This document shows, piece by piece, positions 27,288 through 38,619 of a stretch of 64,000 bases of DNA (position 1 is the first letter of the stretch; each line of letters begins with the position of its first letter). The position numbers were made by a program, and so were the translations under genes. The notes below the pieces were generated by a model. It was not told the DNA's origin. It saw nothing but the letters and a program-made list of their open reading frames with translations, and ran no database searches. The stretch covers positions 4,340,001 through 4,404,000 of the forward strand of contig NZ_CP099397.1 in NCBI RefSeq assembly GCF_021495345.1. The letters run 5' to 3'. The DNA comes from Pseudomonas hydrolytica. GTDB taxonomy: Bacteria > Pseudomonadota > Gammaproteobacteria > Pseudomonadales > Pseudomonadaceae.

Positions 27288-27350
27288 GTAGGGTGCGCCA
27301 TGCGCACCGAGCATTCCATCGCCTGAGCTGGTGCGCACGGCGCACCCTAC
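27288..27350. repeat. REP-like inverted pair (GTAGGGTGCGCC family)
   Basis: GTAGGGTGCGCC+ATGCGCACC at 27288-27308 and its inverted counterpart GGTGCGCAC+GGCGCACCCTAC at 27330-27350, 21 bases apart. The pair lies between the mqo terminator and creA. The right copy includes the creA stop codon. Confidence 0.8.
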
Positions 27351-27805
27351 TGGCCCCAGGGCAGGATCGGAATGGCGGTCACCGCATTCTGCGGGCTGCC
27401 TTCGATCACCCGGTCGCTGTAGACCAGATACACCAGCGTGTTGCGCCTGGCGTCGAAGAAGCGCACCACCTGCATGGTCTTGAACACCAGCGAGGTGCGC
27501 TCCTTGAAGACTTCCTCGCCGTCCTTGAGCGTGTCCTTGAATGCAATGGGACCGACCTGACGACAGGCGATGGACGCCTCGGCGCGATCCTCGGCCAGCC
27601 CCAGGCCACCCTTCACGCCGCCGGTCTTGGCGCGCGACAGGTAGCAGGTCACGCCCGCCACCTTGGGGTCATCGAAAGCCTCGACGACGATCTTGTCGTT
27701 GGGCCCCACCCACTTGAACACCGTAGACACTTCACCGATGGTCTCGGCCAGTGCCAGGCCGGGCAACATCAGCAGCCCCAGCAACACTCCCTTCAACGGA
27801 CGCAT
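27347..27805 (-). CDS. creA: CreA family exported protein
   Basis: 152 residues with a signal peptide ([15 protein letters not shown], cleavage near residue 20). The CreA pattern is clear: [43 protein letters not shown], and [15 protein letters not shown]. Two Cys may form a disulphide in the periplasm. The function of CreA is not established to my knowledge. It lies 9 bp downstream of proB on the same strand, so it may be co-transcribed. Its TAG stop is part of a REP-like palindrome. Confidence 0.88.
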   Translation of the reverse strand: MRPLKGVLLGLLMLPGLALAETIGEVSTVFKWVGPNDKIVVEAFDDPKVAGVTCYLSRAKTGGVKGGLGLAEDRAEASIACRQVGPIAFKDTLKDGEEVFKERTSLVFKTMQVVRFFDARRNTLVYLVYSDRVIEGSPQNAVTAIPILPWGQ

Positions 27806-27814
27806 GCGTGCTCC

Positions 27815-28933
27815 TTAAACGAGGATCAGATTGTCGCGATGCACCAGCTCCGGCTCATCGACATAGCCCAGCAGCTTCTCGATGGCATCGGACGGCTGGC
27901 CGATGATCTTCTGCGCTTCCAGCGCGCTGTAGTTGACCAGGCCGCGGGCGACCTCGCGACCATCCGGAGCAACGCAGACCACCATCTCGCCACGGCGGAA
28001 GCTGCCCTGCACGGCCTTCACGCCCACCGGCAGCAGGCTCTTGCGATCCTGACTCAGCGCCTTCACCGCGCCGGCGTCCAGCACCAGGGTGCCGCGGGTC
28101 TGCAGGTGGCCGGCCAGCCATTGCTTGCGCGCCGCCAGCAGGCCGCGCTCGGGCGCCAGCAGAGTACCCAGGCGTTCGCCGGCCTTGAGCCGCGCCAGCA
28201 CCTGCTCGATGGCACCGCCGACGATGACGGTGTGCGCACCGGAACGCGCCGCCAGGCGCGAAGCGCGCAGCTTGGTCTGCATGCCGCCGCGCCCCAGTGC
28301 GCCGCCGACGCCGCCGGCCACAGCATCCAGCGCCGGGTCATCGGCACGCGCCTCATGGATCAGCTCGGCATCGGGGTTGTGCCGCGGATCGGCGGTATAC
28401 ATGCCGTCGCGGTCGGTGAGGATCACCAGCAGATCGGCCTCTACCAGGTTGGCCACCAGCGCAGCCAGGGTGTCGTTGTCGCCGAAGCGGATCTCGTCGG
28501 TGACCACGGTGTCGTTCTCGTTGATCACCGGGATCACGTCCAGGCCCACCAGGGTGCGCAGGGTGCTGCGCGCGTTGAGGTAGCGCTTGCGGTCGGAGAG
28601 GTCATCGTGGGTCAGCAGAACCTGCGCGGTACGGCGGCCATGCTCGGCGAAGCTCGACTCCCAGGCCTGCACCAGCGCCATCTGGCCGATGGCGGCGGCG
28701 GCCTGCAGTTCGTGCATCGCGCTAGGTCGACTGGTCCAGCCCAGGCGGCTCATGCCGGCCGCCACGGCGCCGGAGGACACCAGCACCAATTCGACGCCCT
28801 GCTCGCGCAGCGCCACCATCTGCTTGACCCACACCGCCATGGCCGCACGATCCAGGCCACGCCCGTCGGCGGTCAGCAGCGCACTGCCGATCTTCACCAC
28901 CCAGCGCCGTGCGCCGGTCACCTTGTCACGCAT
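27815..28933 (-). CDS. proB: glutamate 5-kinase
   Basis: 372 residues: an amino-acid-kinase domain ([13 protein letters not shown] at the start, [35 protein letters not shown]) followed by a C-terminal PUA domain from about residue 275. It phosphorylates L-glutamate with ATP in the first step of proline synthesis and is normally inhibited by proline. It follows obgE on the same strand, with a terminator-like hairpin between them, so expression may be partly independent. Confidence 0.96.
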   Translation of the reverse strand: MRDKVTGARRWVVKIGSALLTADGRGLDRAAMAVWVKQMVALREQGVELVLVSSGAVAAGMSRLGWTSRPSAMHELQAAAAIGQMALVQAWESSFAEHGRRTAQVLLTHDDLSDRKRYLNARSTLRTLVGLDVIPVINENDTVVTDEIRFGDNDTLAALVANLVEADLLVILTDRDGMYTADPRHNPDAELIHEARADDPALDAVAGGVGGALGRGGMQTKLRASRLAARSGAHTVIVGGAIEQVLARLKAGERLGTLLAPERGLLAARKQWLAGHLQTRGTLVLDAGAVKALSQDRKSLLPVGVKAVQGSFRRGEMVVCVAPDGREVARGLVNYSALEAQKIIGQPSDAIEKLLGYVDEPELVHRDNLILV

Positions 28934-28978
28934 GATCTTCCAACCTTAGCCAGAAAACGATGGGTTCCACCCCACCTA

Positions 28979-29006
28979 CAAAAACGCCGCAATTAAGCGG
29001 CGTTGG
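28979..29006 (-). terminator. terminator between obgE and proB
   Basis: AACGCCGC (28983-28990) and GCGGCGTT (28997-29004) form an 8-bp stem. On the minus strand it is followed by TTTTTG. It lies just after the obgE stop and before proB. Confidence 0.75.
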
Positions 29007-29014
29007 AAATTTGC

Positions 29015-30262
<1,248 letters not shown>

Positions 30263-30355
30263 TCAACAGAACAACGTAAAGGCCCTTGCCGGATGACCCC
30301 ACGCAGACAGCGTGGCGTTACGGGTCATCGGGCAAGAACCCAAGGATACAGAAAC

Positions 30356-30387
30356 AAAAAAGCCCCGTCCTACGGACAGGGCTTTTC
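30356..30387 (-). terminator. terminator after rpmA
   Basis: AAAAGCCC...GGGCTTTT with an inner TCC/GGA stem. On the minus strand a T run follows. It stands between rpmA and obgE, so read-through or a separate promoter is needed for obgE. Confidence 0.75.
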
Positions 30388-30401
30388 CAGCGCGCAGGCG
30401 A

Positions 30402-30659
30402 TTAGGCCTGAACAACGCTCACGTAGCGACGGCCGAAAGCGCCCTTCACTTCGAACTTGACCACGCCTTCGATCTTGGCGAAGAGGGTGTGGTCCTTGCC
30501 CATGCCCACGCCGAAACCCGGGTGGAACTCGGTGCCGCGCTGACGAACGATGATGTTGCCGGCCTTGATGACCTGGCCACCGTACATCTTCACGCCAAGG
30601 CGTTTACTTTCGGAATCGCGGCCGTTACGGGTAGAACCGCCAGCTTTTTTGTGTGCCAT
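30402..30659 (-). CDS. rpmA: 50S ribosomal protein L27
   Basis: 85 residues with the L27 N-terminus [20 protein letters not shown] and the internal [20 protein letters not shown]. No N-terminal cleavable extension, as usual in Gammaproteobacteria. L27 reaches the peptidyl-transferase centre. It follows rplU by 37 bp on the same strand. Confidence 0.98.
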   Translation of the reverse strand: MAHKKAGGSTRNGRDSESKRLGVKMYGGQVIKAGNIIVRQRGTEFHPGFGVGMGKDHTLFAKIEGVVKFEVKGAFGRRYVSVVQA

Positions 30660-30696
30660 GAGTCAATACTCCTATAAAGGGATCGGGGCCGACGGA

Positions 30697-31008
30697 TCAG
30701 GCCTGGATACCGGTGATTTTGATCTCAGTGAACCACTGACGGTGGCCCTGACGCTTCATGTGGTGCTTACGACGGCGGAACTTGATGATGCGCACTTTGT
30801 CGTGACGACCTTGCGAAACGACTTCTGCAACCACTTTGGCGCCGTCTACGACCGGAGCGCCGATCTTAACGTCGTCGCCATTGCCGATCAGCAGAACGCG
30901 ATCGAAAGTCACGGCTTCGCCAGTGGCGAGCTCGAGCTTCTCGATCTTGAGGAATTCGCCTTCGGTGACCTTGTATTGCTTGCCACCAGTAACAATCACT
31001 GCGTACAT
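30697..31008 (-). CDS. rplU: 50S ribosomal protein L21
   Basis: 103 residues from the ATG at 31008 ([20 protein letters not shown]), with GGAG upstream on the minus strand. [16 protein letters not shown] near the C-terminus is the family signature. L21 binds 23S rRNA. It opens the rplU-rpmA-obgE cluster and is divergent from ispB, with a shared ~245-bp control region. Confidence 0.98.
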   Translation of the reverse strand: MYAVIVTGGKQYKVTEGEFLKIEKLELATGEAVTFDRVLLIGNGDDVKIGAPVVDGAKVVAEVVSQGRHDKVRIIKFRRRKHHMKRQGHRQWFTEIKITGIQA

Positions 31009-31254
31009 GGTAAATCTCCGTTGATCCTGCTCACCCAGCGCTTTAGAAAAATCGTTATTGGCTGGCATGGCTGCTCGGGGCCGGAAGTGACACCCTTGCA
31101 ATTGCGTAAGGCAGGGAAATGCCCAGGGGGAAGTTCAGGGTGCGCGATTGTACGCAAGGCCGTGACGCCACGCAAGGGCTGCAGGTGCTTGCCTTGACAG
31201 CCCATACCCCGCCACCTAGCATGCCGCGCAACCTCAAAGGAGCACCAGTCGCCG

Positions 31255-32223
31255 ATGCAACCCCAGGCTTTCTACCGCGTGGTAGCTGACGATTTCACCG
31301 CCGTCGATGGCATCATTCGCCAACAGGTGGTTTCCCGCGTGCCACTGGTGGAAAAGATCGGCGACTATATCATCTCCGCTGGCGGCAAGCGCCTGCGGCC
31401 ACTGCTGGTACTGCTCAGCGGTCGCGCACTGGGCTACCAGGCCGACGACCTGCGTCTGCTGGCCGCCACCATCGAATTCCTGCACACCGCCACCCTGCTG
31501 CACGACGACGTGGTCGACATGTCCGACATGCGCCGTGGCCGCAGCACCGCCAATGCCCAGTGGGGCAATGCGCCCAGCGTGCTGGTGGGCGACTTCCTTT
31601 ATTCGCGCTCGTTCGAAATGATGGTCGAGCTCGGCTCCATGCCGGTGATGAAGATTCTCTCCCACGCCACCCGCGTGATCGCCGAGGGTGAAGTGCTGCA
31701 GCTGTCTAAGGTGCGCGACGCCAGCACCACGGAAGAGACCTATATGGAAGTCATCCGCGGCAAGACCGCGATGCTGTTCGAGGCCTCGACCCACAGCGCC
31801 GCGGCGCTGGCCGGCGCCAACGAGGCGCAGCGCGAAGCCCTGCGCACCTTCGGCGACCACTTGGGCATCGCCTTCCAGTTGGTCGACGACCTGCTCGACT
31901 ACAAGGGCGATGCGGCCGAACTGGGCAAGAACGTCGGCGACGACCTGGCCGAAGGCAAACCGACCCTGCCGCTGATCTACACCATGCGCGAAGGCAGCGA
32001 GGAGCAGGCCGCTCTGGTGCGCCGCGCCATTCAGAAAGGCGGTATCGAAGACCTGGAAAGCATCCGCGCCGCCGTGGATGCCGCCGGCGCCCTGGACTAC
32101 ACCGCCCGTCTCGCCCGTGACTACGCCGAACGCGCCATCGCCTGTCTGGACGTGCTGCCGGCCGGCGAGTATCGCGATGCGCTGATCGAGCTGAGCCGTT
32201 TCGCCGTCGCCCGTACGCATTGA
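31255..32223 (+). CDS. ispB: octaprenyl/polyprenyl diphosphate synthase
   Basis: 322 residues. The two Asp-rich motifs of trans-prenyl synthases are present: LLHDDVVDMSDMRR (near residue 85) and FQLVDDLLDYKGD (near residue 210). The enzyme makes the polyprenyl side chain of ubiquinone; chain length (C40-C45) is not readable. AAAGGAGC precedes the ATG. Divergent from rplU, as in other Pseudomonas and in E. coli. Confidence 0.95.
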   Translation: MQPQAFYRVVADDFTAVDGIIRQQVVSRVPLVEKIGDYIISAGGKRLRPLLVLLSGRALGYQADDLRLLAATIEFLHTATLLHDDVVDMSDMRRGRSTANAQWGNAPSVLVGDFLYSRSFEMMVELGSMPVMKILSHATRVIAEGEVLQLSKVRDASTTEETYMEVIRGKTAMLFEASTHSAAALAGANEAQREALRTFGDHLGIAFQLVDDLLDYKGDAAELGKNVGDDLAEGKPTLPLIYTMREGSEEQAALVRRAIQKGGIEDLESIRAAVDAAGALDYTARLARDYAERAIACLDVLPAGEYRDALIELSRFAVARTH

Positions 32224-32230
32224 AAGCAGC

Positions 32231-32296
32231 GGTGCGCACGGCGCACCCTATGGAAAGCCGCGCGCATCATGCCCATAGGGCGCGCCGTGCGTACCA
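32231..32296. repeat. REP-like inverted pair (GTAGGGTGCGCC family) after ispB
   Basis: GGTGCGCACGGCGCACCCTA at 32231-32250 and the degenerate inverted copy TAGGGCGCGCCGTGCGTACC ending at 32295. They lie between the ispB stop and its terminator. Confidence 0.75.
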
Positions 32297-32309
32297 GCAG
32301 CCGGAAACG

Positions 32310-32338
32310 AAAACGCCCCGAACCAGTCGGGGCGTTTT
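32310..32338. terminator. bidirectional terminator between ispB and the SDR gene
   Basis: AAAACGCCCCG (32310-32320) and CGGGGCGTTTT (32328-32338) with a 7-base loop, between convergent genes. Confidence 0.88.
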
Positions 32339-32356
32339 GCGTTCAGGCGCAGCCGA

Positions 32357-33115
32357 TTACAGGCGCAGGCCGCCGTCCAGCTCCAGGATACGACCGGTGT
32401 AGTAGTCGTTTTCCAGGATGTAGGCCACCGAATGCGCGATCTCGGCCGGCTTGCCCATGCGCTTGAGCGGAATGCCGGAGGTCATCTTCTCCAGGGCTTC
32501 CGGCTTCATGCTGCCGGTCATCTCGGTTTCGATGAAGCCCGGCGCCACGCCCGCCACGCGGATGCCGTAGCGCGCCAGTTCCTTGGCCCAGACCACAGTG
32601 TCAGCGGCGACGCCGGCCTTGGCCGCGGAGTAGTTGGCCTGGCCCATGTTGCCGGCACGGGAGATCGAGGAAATGTTGACGATGGCGCCCTGGTTGCCCA
32701 GCTCGATCATCTTCGCCGCCACTTCGCGGGTGCAGAGGAACACGCCGGTCAGGTTGACGTCGATCACCGCCTGCCACTGCGCCAGGCTCATCTTGGTCAT
32801 CTCACCGTCCTTGACGCGGATGGTCAGGCCATCGCGCAGGATGCCGGCATTGTTGACCAGGCCGTTGATGGCGCCGAAGTCCTCGGCCACCTGGGCGACC
32901 ATGTGGGTCACCTGCTCTTCATTGGCCACGTTGCACAGGTAGGCACGGGCGTCGCCACCGGCGGCCTTGCAGGCGGCCACGGCTTCGTCGAGTTTTTCCT
33001 GGTTCAGATCGACCAGCGCCAGCTTGGCGCCCTTGGCCGCGAGGTACTCACCCATGGCGCGGCCCAGTCCCTGGCAGCCGCCAGTGATGATGATGACTTT
33101 GTCTTTCAGTTGCAT
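32357..33115 (-). CDS. SDR family oxidoreductase, FabG-like 3-oxoacyl reductase
   Basis: 252 residues of the classical short-chain dehydrogenase type. NAD(P) motif TGGCQGLGR (about 11-19), NNAG (about 88), catalytic Ser in ISSISRAGNMG and the Tyr-x-x-x-Lys pair in NYSAAKAG, and the PGFIETEMT segment. The FabG-like C-terminus (GRILELDGGL) suggests reduction of a 3-oxoacyl-CoA or -ACP. It is probably a paralogue and not the fatty-acid-synthesis fabG, because the fab cluster is not nearby. It is divergent from the HugZ-type gene. Confidence 0.88.
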   Translation of the reverse strand: MQLKDKVIIITGGCQGLGRAMGEYLAAKGAKLALVDLNQEKLDEAVAACKAAGGDARAYLCNVANEEQVTHMVAQVAEDFGAINGLVNNAGILRDGLTIRVKDGEMTKMSLAQWQAVIDVNLTGVFLCTREVAAKMIELGNQGAIVNISSISRAGNMGQANYSAAKAGVAADTVVWAKELARYGIRVAGVAPGFIETEMTGSMKPEALEKMTSGIPLKRMGKPAEIAHSVAYILENDYYTGRILELDGGLRL

Positions 33116-33223
33116 CGCGTTATCCCCTCAAGGTGCAGCATTTACCGACCCCGCTGATGCCCGCGAACCGCTATGCTAGGGCGTCTGTCCGTTTCTGACG
33201 GATTCTTTGCGAGGAGTCATAAG

Positions 33224-33958
33224 GTGAGCGTGAAAGCCGGCAAGCATGCACGAGAATTGCTGCTCAAGGAATACCGTGGCGTGCTCAGCACCCACTCCAA
33301 GGCCATGCCGGGTTTCCCTTTCGGATCGGTGGTGCCCTACTGCCTGGACGCCGAGGGCCGGCCGCTGATCCTGATCAGCCGCATCGCCCAGCACACCCAT
33401 AATCTCGGGCAGGACGCCAAATGCTCGCTACTGGTCGGCGAGCGCGGCGCAGAGGATGTGCAGGCGGTCGGCCGCCTTACTTTGCTCGCCGAAGCAAGAC
33501 AGTTGCATGACGAAAGCGAAATCGAAGCGGCCGCCCAACGTTATTACCGCTTTTTCCCTCAGTCGCGCGACTACCATCGGGCGCATGACTTCAATTTCTG
33601 GCGGCTGGAGCCGGTGCGCTGGCGCTTTATCGGCGGCTTCGGCGCCATTCATTGGCTCGATCAGGTCGCCCAGGCCAATCCCTTCGCGACGGACGGCAGC
33701 GAAGCGAGCATGGTCGAGCACATGAACGACGACCACGCCAATGCCATCGCCCATTACGTCGAACTGGCCGGCCTGCCGCAGCACGAGCCGGCGCAGATGG
33801 CCGGCATCGACAGCGAAGGCTTTCACCTGCGCATCGGCCAGAGCCTGCACTGGCTGCCGTTTCCCGCGCCCTGCAGCAACCCCGGCGCAGTACGCCAGGC
33901 CCTGGTGCAACTGGCCCGGGCCGAGAGCTGGCCGACCAGCGGCGAGCCTTCAGCTTGA
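33224..33958 (+). CDS. HugZ-like pyridoxamine-5'-phosphate-oxidase-fold protein with DUF2470
   Basis: 244 residues from GTG 33224, chosen for GAGGAG at 33211-33216. The N-terminal split-barrel flavin/heme fold (LLLKEYRGVLSTHSKAMPGFPFGSVVPY) is followed by a C-terminal DUF2470-like domain (EHMNDDHANAIAHYVEL). The domain order matches HugZ, which binds or degrades heme, but pyridoxamine-oxidase-like proteins of unknown function share it. The His residues needed for heme binding cannot be confirmed by eye. It is 108 bp from the divergent SDR gene. Confidence 0.8.
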   Translation: MSVKAGKHARELLLKEYRGVLSTHSKAMPGFPFGSVVPYCLDAEGRPLILISRIAQHTHNLGQDAKCSLLVGERGAEDVQAVGRLTLLAEARQLHDESEIEAAAQRYYRFFPQSRDYHRAHDFNFWRLEPVRWRFIGGFGAIHWLDQVAQANPFATDGSEASMVEHMNDDHANAIAHYVELAGLPQHEPAQMAGIDSEGFHLRIGQSLHWLPFPAPCSNPGAVRQALVQLARAESWPTSGEPSA

Positions 33959-34025
33959 ATTAAGCGCAGAGCGCCATATTTAACTTCTACGGGAAGCCTG
34001 TCTTCCGCCAAGGACACTTCGACTC

Positions 34026-34475
34026 ATGCGCGCGTTTCTGTTCCTCTTTCTGCTGTTTCCGATCATCGAACTGGCCCTGCTGATCAAGGTCGGCAGCGCC
34101 ATCGGCGTGCTGCCGACGCTGATGCTGGTGATCGGCACCGCCATCCTCGGCAGCGTGCTGCTGCGCGTGGCCGGCGTCGCTACCGCCTGGCGCGCCCGGG
34201 AAAGACTGTCGCGCGGCGAGCTGCCCGAGCAGGAAATGCTCGAAGGCCTGCTGATCGCCGTTGGTGGCGGCCTGCTGTTGCTGCCGGGTTTCATCAGTGA
34301 CGTCTTCGGCGCGCTCTGCCTGATTCCCTTCACCCGCCGCCTGCTGGTCGGCAAGATTCGCCGCCGCGCCGAGGAACAGGCCCTGCGCCAGCGCGCCTTC
34401 TTCGACGACCAGGCCGCCCGCTCCGGGCAAACCCGCCCCAATGTTCTCGAGGGCGAGTACGAGCGTCGCGACTGA
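34026..34475 (+). CDS. fxsA: FxsA family membrane protein
   Basis: 149 residues with three or so hydrophobic segments: [20 protein letters not shown] at the start, [20 protein letters not shown], and [21 protein letters not shown]. This is the FxsA layout; in E. coli the protein counters F-plasmid exclusion of phage T7. A polar C-terminus faces the cytoplasm. It is directly upstream of groESL, as in other Pseudomonas, with a REP pair between. Confidence 0.9.
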   Translation: MRAFLFLFLLFPIIELALLIKVGSAIGVLPTLMLVIGTAILGSVLLRVAGVATAWRARERLSRGELPEQEMLEGLLIAVGGGLLLLPGFISDVFGALCLIPFTRRLLVGKIRRRAEEQALRQRAFFDDQAARSGQTRPNVLEGEYERRD

Positions 34476-34488
34476 TCTCCAAGCACCC

Positions 34489-34545
34489 GTAGGAGCCGGC
34501 TTGCCGGCGATCTCCCTGGCTGATCGCCGGCAAGTCGGCTTCTAC
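34489..34545. repeat. REP inverted pair (GTAGGAGCCGGCTTGCCGGCGAT family)
   Basis: GTAGGAGCCGGC+TTGCCGGCGAT at 34489-34511 and the inverted ATCGCCGGCAAG+TCGGCTTCTAC at 34523-34545. It lies between fxsA and the groES promoter. This is the classic Pseudomonas REP sequence as I know it; another pair lies at 42.5 kb and a single unit at 43.6 kb. Confidence 0.88.
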
Positions 34546-34619
34546 TCAAGCGCAACGCTGGCATCGAACTGCCCTGCGCGATATCCCCCTTCGCTGCGCA
34601 AAAAATTTCACCCCCGCCC

Positions 34620-34648
34620 CTTGAAATGCCCTTGCCCGCCCACATGTA
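34620..34648 (+). promoter_or_regulatory. sigma-32-type heat-shock promoter for groESL
   Basis: CTTGAAA (34620-34626) as -35, a 12-base spacer, then CCCACATGTA (34639-34648) as -10. This fits the sigma-32 consensus CTTGAAA / CCCCATnT closely. The leader to groES is about 140 bases. I see no CIRCE element. Confidence 0.8.
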
Positions 34649-34795
34649 GCAGTCACCGCAAGGTGCCTGCCCCTGAGGCAGTCCGACTTTCGCGGTGCGC
34701 CCAGCGTGCCGCGCCCGGCCTCGCCGGATTTTACAAACCCGCCGACCAAGCAAGAGTCGGCAAGTTGGCCATTCAATTGTTAGGAGAGATCGACA

Positions 34796-35089
34796 ATGAA
34801 GCTTCGTCCTCTGCATGACCGCGTCGTGATCCGTCGCAGCGAAGAAGAGACCAAAACCGCAGGCGGCATCGTGCTGCCGGGTTCGGCCGCCGAGAAGCCG
34901 AACCAGGGTGAAGTCGTTGCCGTCGGTACCGGTAAGGTTCTGGAAAACGGCGAAGTCCGTCCGCTGGCCGTCAAGGTCGGTGACAAGGTGGTATTCGGCC
35001 CCTACTCCGGCAGCAACACCGTCAAGGTCGACGGCGAAGACCTGCTGGTCATGGGCGAGAACGAGATCCTCGCTGTCATCGAAGCCTGA
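34796..35089 (+). CDS. groES: co-chaperonin GroES
   Basis: 97 residues, full family length, with [14 protein letters not shown] and the mobile-loop region [19 protein letters not shown]. It caps GroEL during protein folding. AGGAGA precedes the ATG; groEL follows 49 bp later. Controlled by the sigma-32-like promoter at 34.6 kb. Confidence 0.98.
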   Translation: MKLRPLHDRVVIRRSEEETKTAGGIVLPGSAAEKPNQGEVVAVGTGKVLENGEVRPLAVKVGDKVVFGPYSGSNTVKVDGEDLLVMGENEILAVIEA

Positions 35090-35126
35090 TTCCCACGAAT
35101 CTCCGTTTAAACCTTCAAGAATTTGA

Positions 35127-36785
<1,659 letters not shown>

Positions 36786-36810
36786 GCCGACCGGCTCCCA
36801 CGCAGTACGA

Positions 36811-36840
36811 AGAACCCCGCGCTAGTCGCGGGGTTTTTTT
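36811..36840 (+). terminator. Rho-independent terminator after groEL
   Basis: AACCCCGCG (36813-36821) / CGCGGGGTT (36827-36835) with a 5-base loop, followed by a T run to 36840. Confidence 0.92.
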
Positions 36841-37025
36841 ATGCGCGGCCGTTCCTGACGGCCATAGCGGGCTACCGTTCGGCGCCGGTCAGATGCCCCA
36901 AGGACATTGAGGGTGGACTCAGGCACCTTGTTTGCTTATGTTTTGTTACAACCCTGAACGGCTTAGCGCCATTTCAGCAGGTGAGCGCCAAGCGCATCCC
37001 TAAAAACAAACATAAGAAGAACAAC

Positions 37026-37730
37026 ATGCCCCTGAGCACCGCGAACGATCTTTCACAGCAGGCATTCCAGCATTGGTGGCAACAGCAAGGCGACTGGGTC
37101 GAAGCACCCAACGCCCGGCGCGGCGGCGAAAGCGGCGTGCAACGCCTGCTCGACCAGAGCGGCGTGCTCTACGCCAAACGCCAGATCGGCCATATCTACC
37201 GCAGCCTGCTGCATCCCCAGGGCCGTCCTACCGTACTGCGCGAACGCAACGCCCTGTTGGCTCTGGAAGCGCTCGGCGTACCCGTGCCACAACTCGTCTA
37301 CTGCGGCGTCGAGCACGACCCGCAACAGGGCTGGCGCGGCCTGCTGGTCACCGCGGAACTGCAGGGCTTCACCGATATCGACAGCTGGTACGCCCAAGGC
37401 GGCCGCGAGCAGTGCGACGAAACCCAACACAGCCAACTGCTGCACCAGATCGGCGCGACCCTGGCACGCATGCACCTCGGCCATTGGCAGCATGGCTGCC
37501 TGTACGCCAAGCACGTGTTCGTACGCTTTGAAGAGGGACAGCCGCAGGTCGCCCTGCTCGATCTGGAAAAAAGCCGTCGACGCCTGAGCCGGGTGCGCGC
37601 GGCGCGCCATGACCTGCGCCAGCTCAGACGCCACAGCCCCTGGTCCGAGCAGGACTGGCAACAACTGCTGCAAGGCTACCGCGCCGTTTTCGCCGAGGGC
37701 GCCCGCGGCCTGGGCACAGCTCTTGCCTAA
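37026..37730 (+). CDS. inaA: InaA/lipopolysaccharide-kinase family protein
   Basis: 234 residues from ATG 37026, chosen for AAGAAGA just upstream; a GTG at 36981 is in frame but weaker. The kinase-like fold of the LPS kinase (Kdo/WaaP) family is seen: SGVLYAKRQIG for the Lys-containing strand, ERNALLALEALGVPVPQLVYCG, and a HGCLYAKHVFVRF then ALLDLEKSRRRL for the catalytic and metal-binding region. The catalytic loop Asp of typical kinases is replaced (HGC-LYAKH), so activity is uncertain. InaA in Pseudomonas is linked to acid/stress response; the substrate is unknown. Confidence 0.8.
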   Translation: MPLSTANDLSQQAFQHWWQQQGDWVEAPNARRGGESGVQRLLDQSGVLYAKRQIGHIYRSLLHPQGRPTVLRERNALLALEALGVPVPQLVYCGVEHDPQQGWRGLLVTAELQGFTDIDSWYAQGGREQCDETQHSQLLHQIGATLARMHLGHWQHGCLYAKHVFVRFEEGQPQVALLDLEKSRRRLSRVRAARHDLRQLRRHSPWSEQDWQQLLQGYRAVFAEGARGLGTALA

Positions 37731-37805
37731 TAATGCGCACGCCGGTCCAGCGCCGGCATTCGTTCCTCCGCCCCAGCGGCGGGCATCGCAATCCCCCCAC
37801 CAGGA

Positions 37806-37935
37806 AGTGGCCCTATCTCGCGCCTTGCGCGAGATAGCGAAGCGAGTTGCACGCAACTTCGTCCGCCAAGGCCGGCTGTTACAGCCTGTGCGTAACAGGC
37901 ACCGAAGGTGACGTTGAAACGTTACCCGAACCACC
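37806..37935 (+). ncRNA. candidate structured RNA or leader (three successive hairpins)
   Basis: Within the 357-base gap between inaA and the 78-residue gene three hairpins follow in a row: CTATCTCGCG (37813-37822) with CGCGAGATAG (37828-37837), perfect 10 bp; CTGTTAC (37876-37882) with GTAACAG (37892-37898), perfect 7 bp; and GTGACG with CGTTAC near 37908-37925. No coding frame fits. It could be a small RNA or a long leader of the gene at 38088. No known RNA family is recognised, and no clear T-run terminator follows. Confidence 0.4.
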
Positions 37936-38087
37936 ATGGAACCAACCGATCCGGCCCGTGTCACAGCACAGCCCCGGCGGGTGCCAGCCATGCTCGATGA
38001 CCGTTCGTCGCACGAGGCAACGACTAGGCGATGAGTGATCTAGGTTTAGCGAACAGCGTTTGGCAGCGCTTTCAAGGGGTTAACAAG

Positions 38088-38324
38088 ATGAAACTAGAAA
38101 CAGCACGAGGTTTGTTCCTTGGCCTCGCCCTCAGCGTAACGGCAATCGCCGCCGCCGCCTGGCAGGAACCGGGCCCCCGCGTCGTGGACGGACACGACTG
38201 CAAGACCGAACAGCACTGCCCCAACGCCCCCCTGCGCAAGCAGATCCAGCCTGCCGTGAAGCCGGACGCCAATCTGCTGTTGCTGATGTTCGGCCTCAGC
38301 GGCGCGATGAAAGGCGAGCAGTAA
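38088..38324 (+). CDS. small exported protein of unknown function
   Basis: 78 residues from ATG 38088, with AAGGGG upstream. A signal peptide or N-terminal anchor is visible (GLFLGLALSVTAIAAAA, near residues 8-24), followed by a polar segment with two Cys (DCKTEQHC) eight residues long between Asp and Cys. A short hydrophobic LLLLMFGLSGAM ends it. No family is recognised. The two Cys may form a disulphide in the periplasm. Confidence 0.6.
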   Translation: MKLETARGLFLGLALSVTAIAAAAWQEPGPRVVDGHDCKTEQHCPNAPLRKQIQPAVKPDANLLLLMFGLSGAMKGEQ

Positions 38325-38399
38325 GCGGCGCTTGCCAAAAGGGCCAACCCTAATCACCGGCAACGCAAAAGCAGCATCGAAATGCAAAAAGCAAAGGCG

Positions 38400-38515
38400 C
38401 CCTCTCCCCTAGCCCCCGCCCTGCGCCCCAGCCCTTCGCAGAGCTAAGGGCGCTTCAGCGGGCGAAGCAGTGCTTCGCTGTTTCCGCTTACGCCCCGCAA
38501 GCGGGAGAGGGGAAC
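38400..38515. repeat. extragenic repeat with CCCTCTCCC...GGGAGAGGGG ends
   Basis: The 295-base gap before the arylamine acetyltransferase holds CCCTCTCCCC near 38401 and its complement GGGAGAGGGG near 38505, with inner GCGGGCGAAGCAGTGCTTCGC palindromic parts. The same type of end, CCCCTCTCCCGCAAGCGGTAGAGGGG, occurs as a compact hairpin at 41120-41145. Nothing coding is seen here. Confidence 0.55.
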
Positions 38516-38619
38516 TGATCGTGGTCCTTCAGCAATCTCAGCGGGCCTTCGAGGCTTCCTGAGACTTTTGCGGCTGCCCCCCCTCCTACGAGAGCGTGGT
38601 GATATCTGCGGCCTTGCCT

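Noticed and set aside
38400-38515. A CRISPR-like array suggested by repeated CCCTCTCCC and GGGAGAGG blocks
   Set aside because: There are only two inverted ends and no regularly spaced direct repeats; it is an extragenic palindromic repeat.
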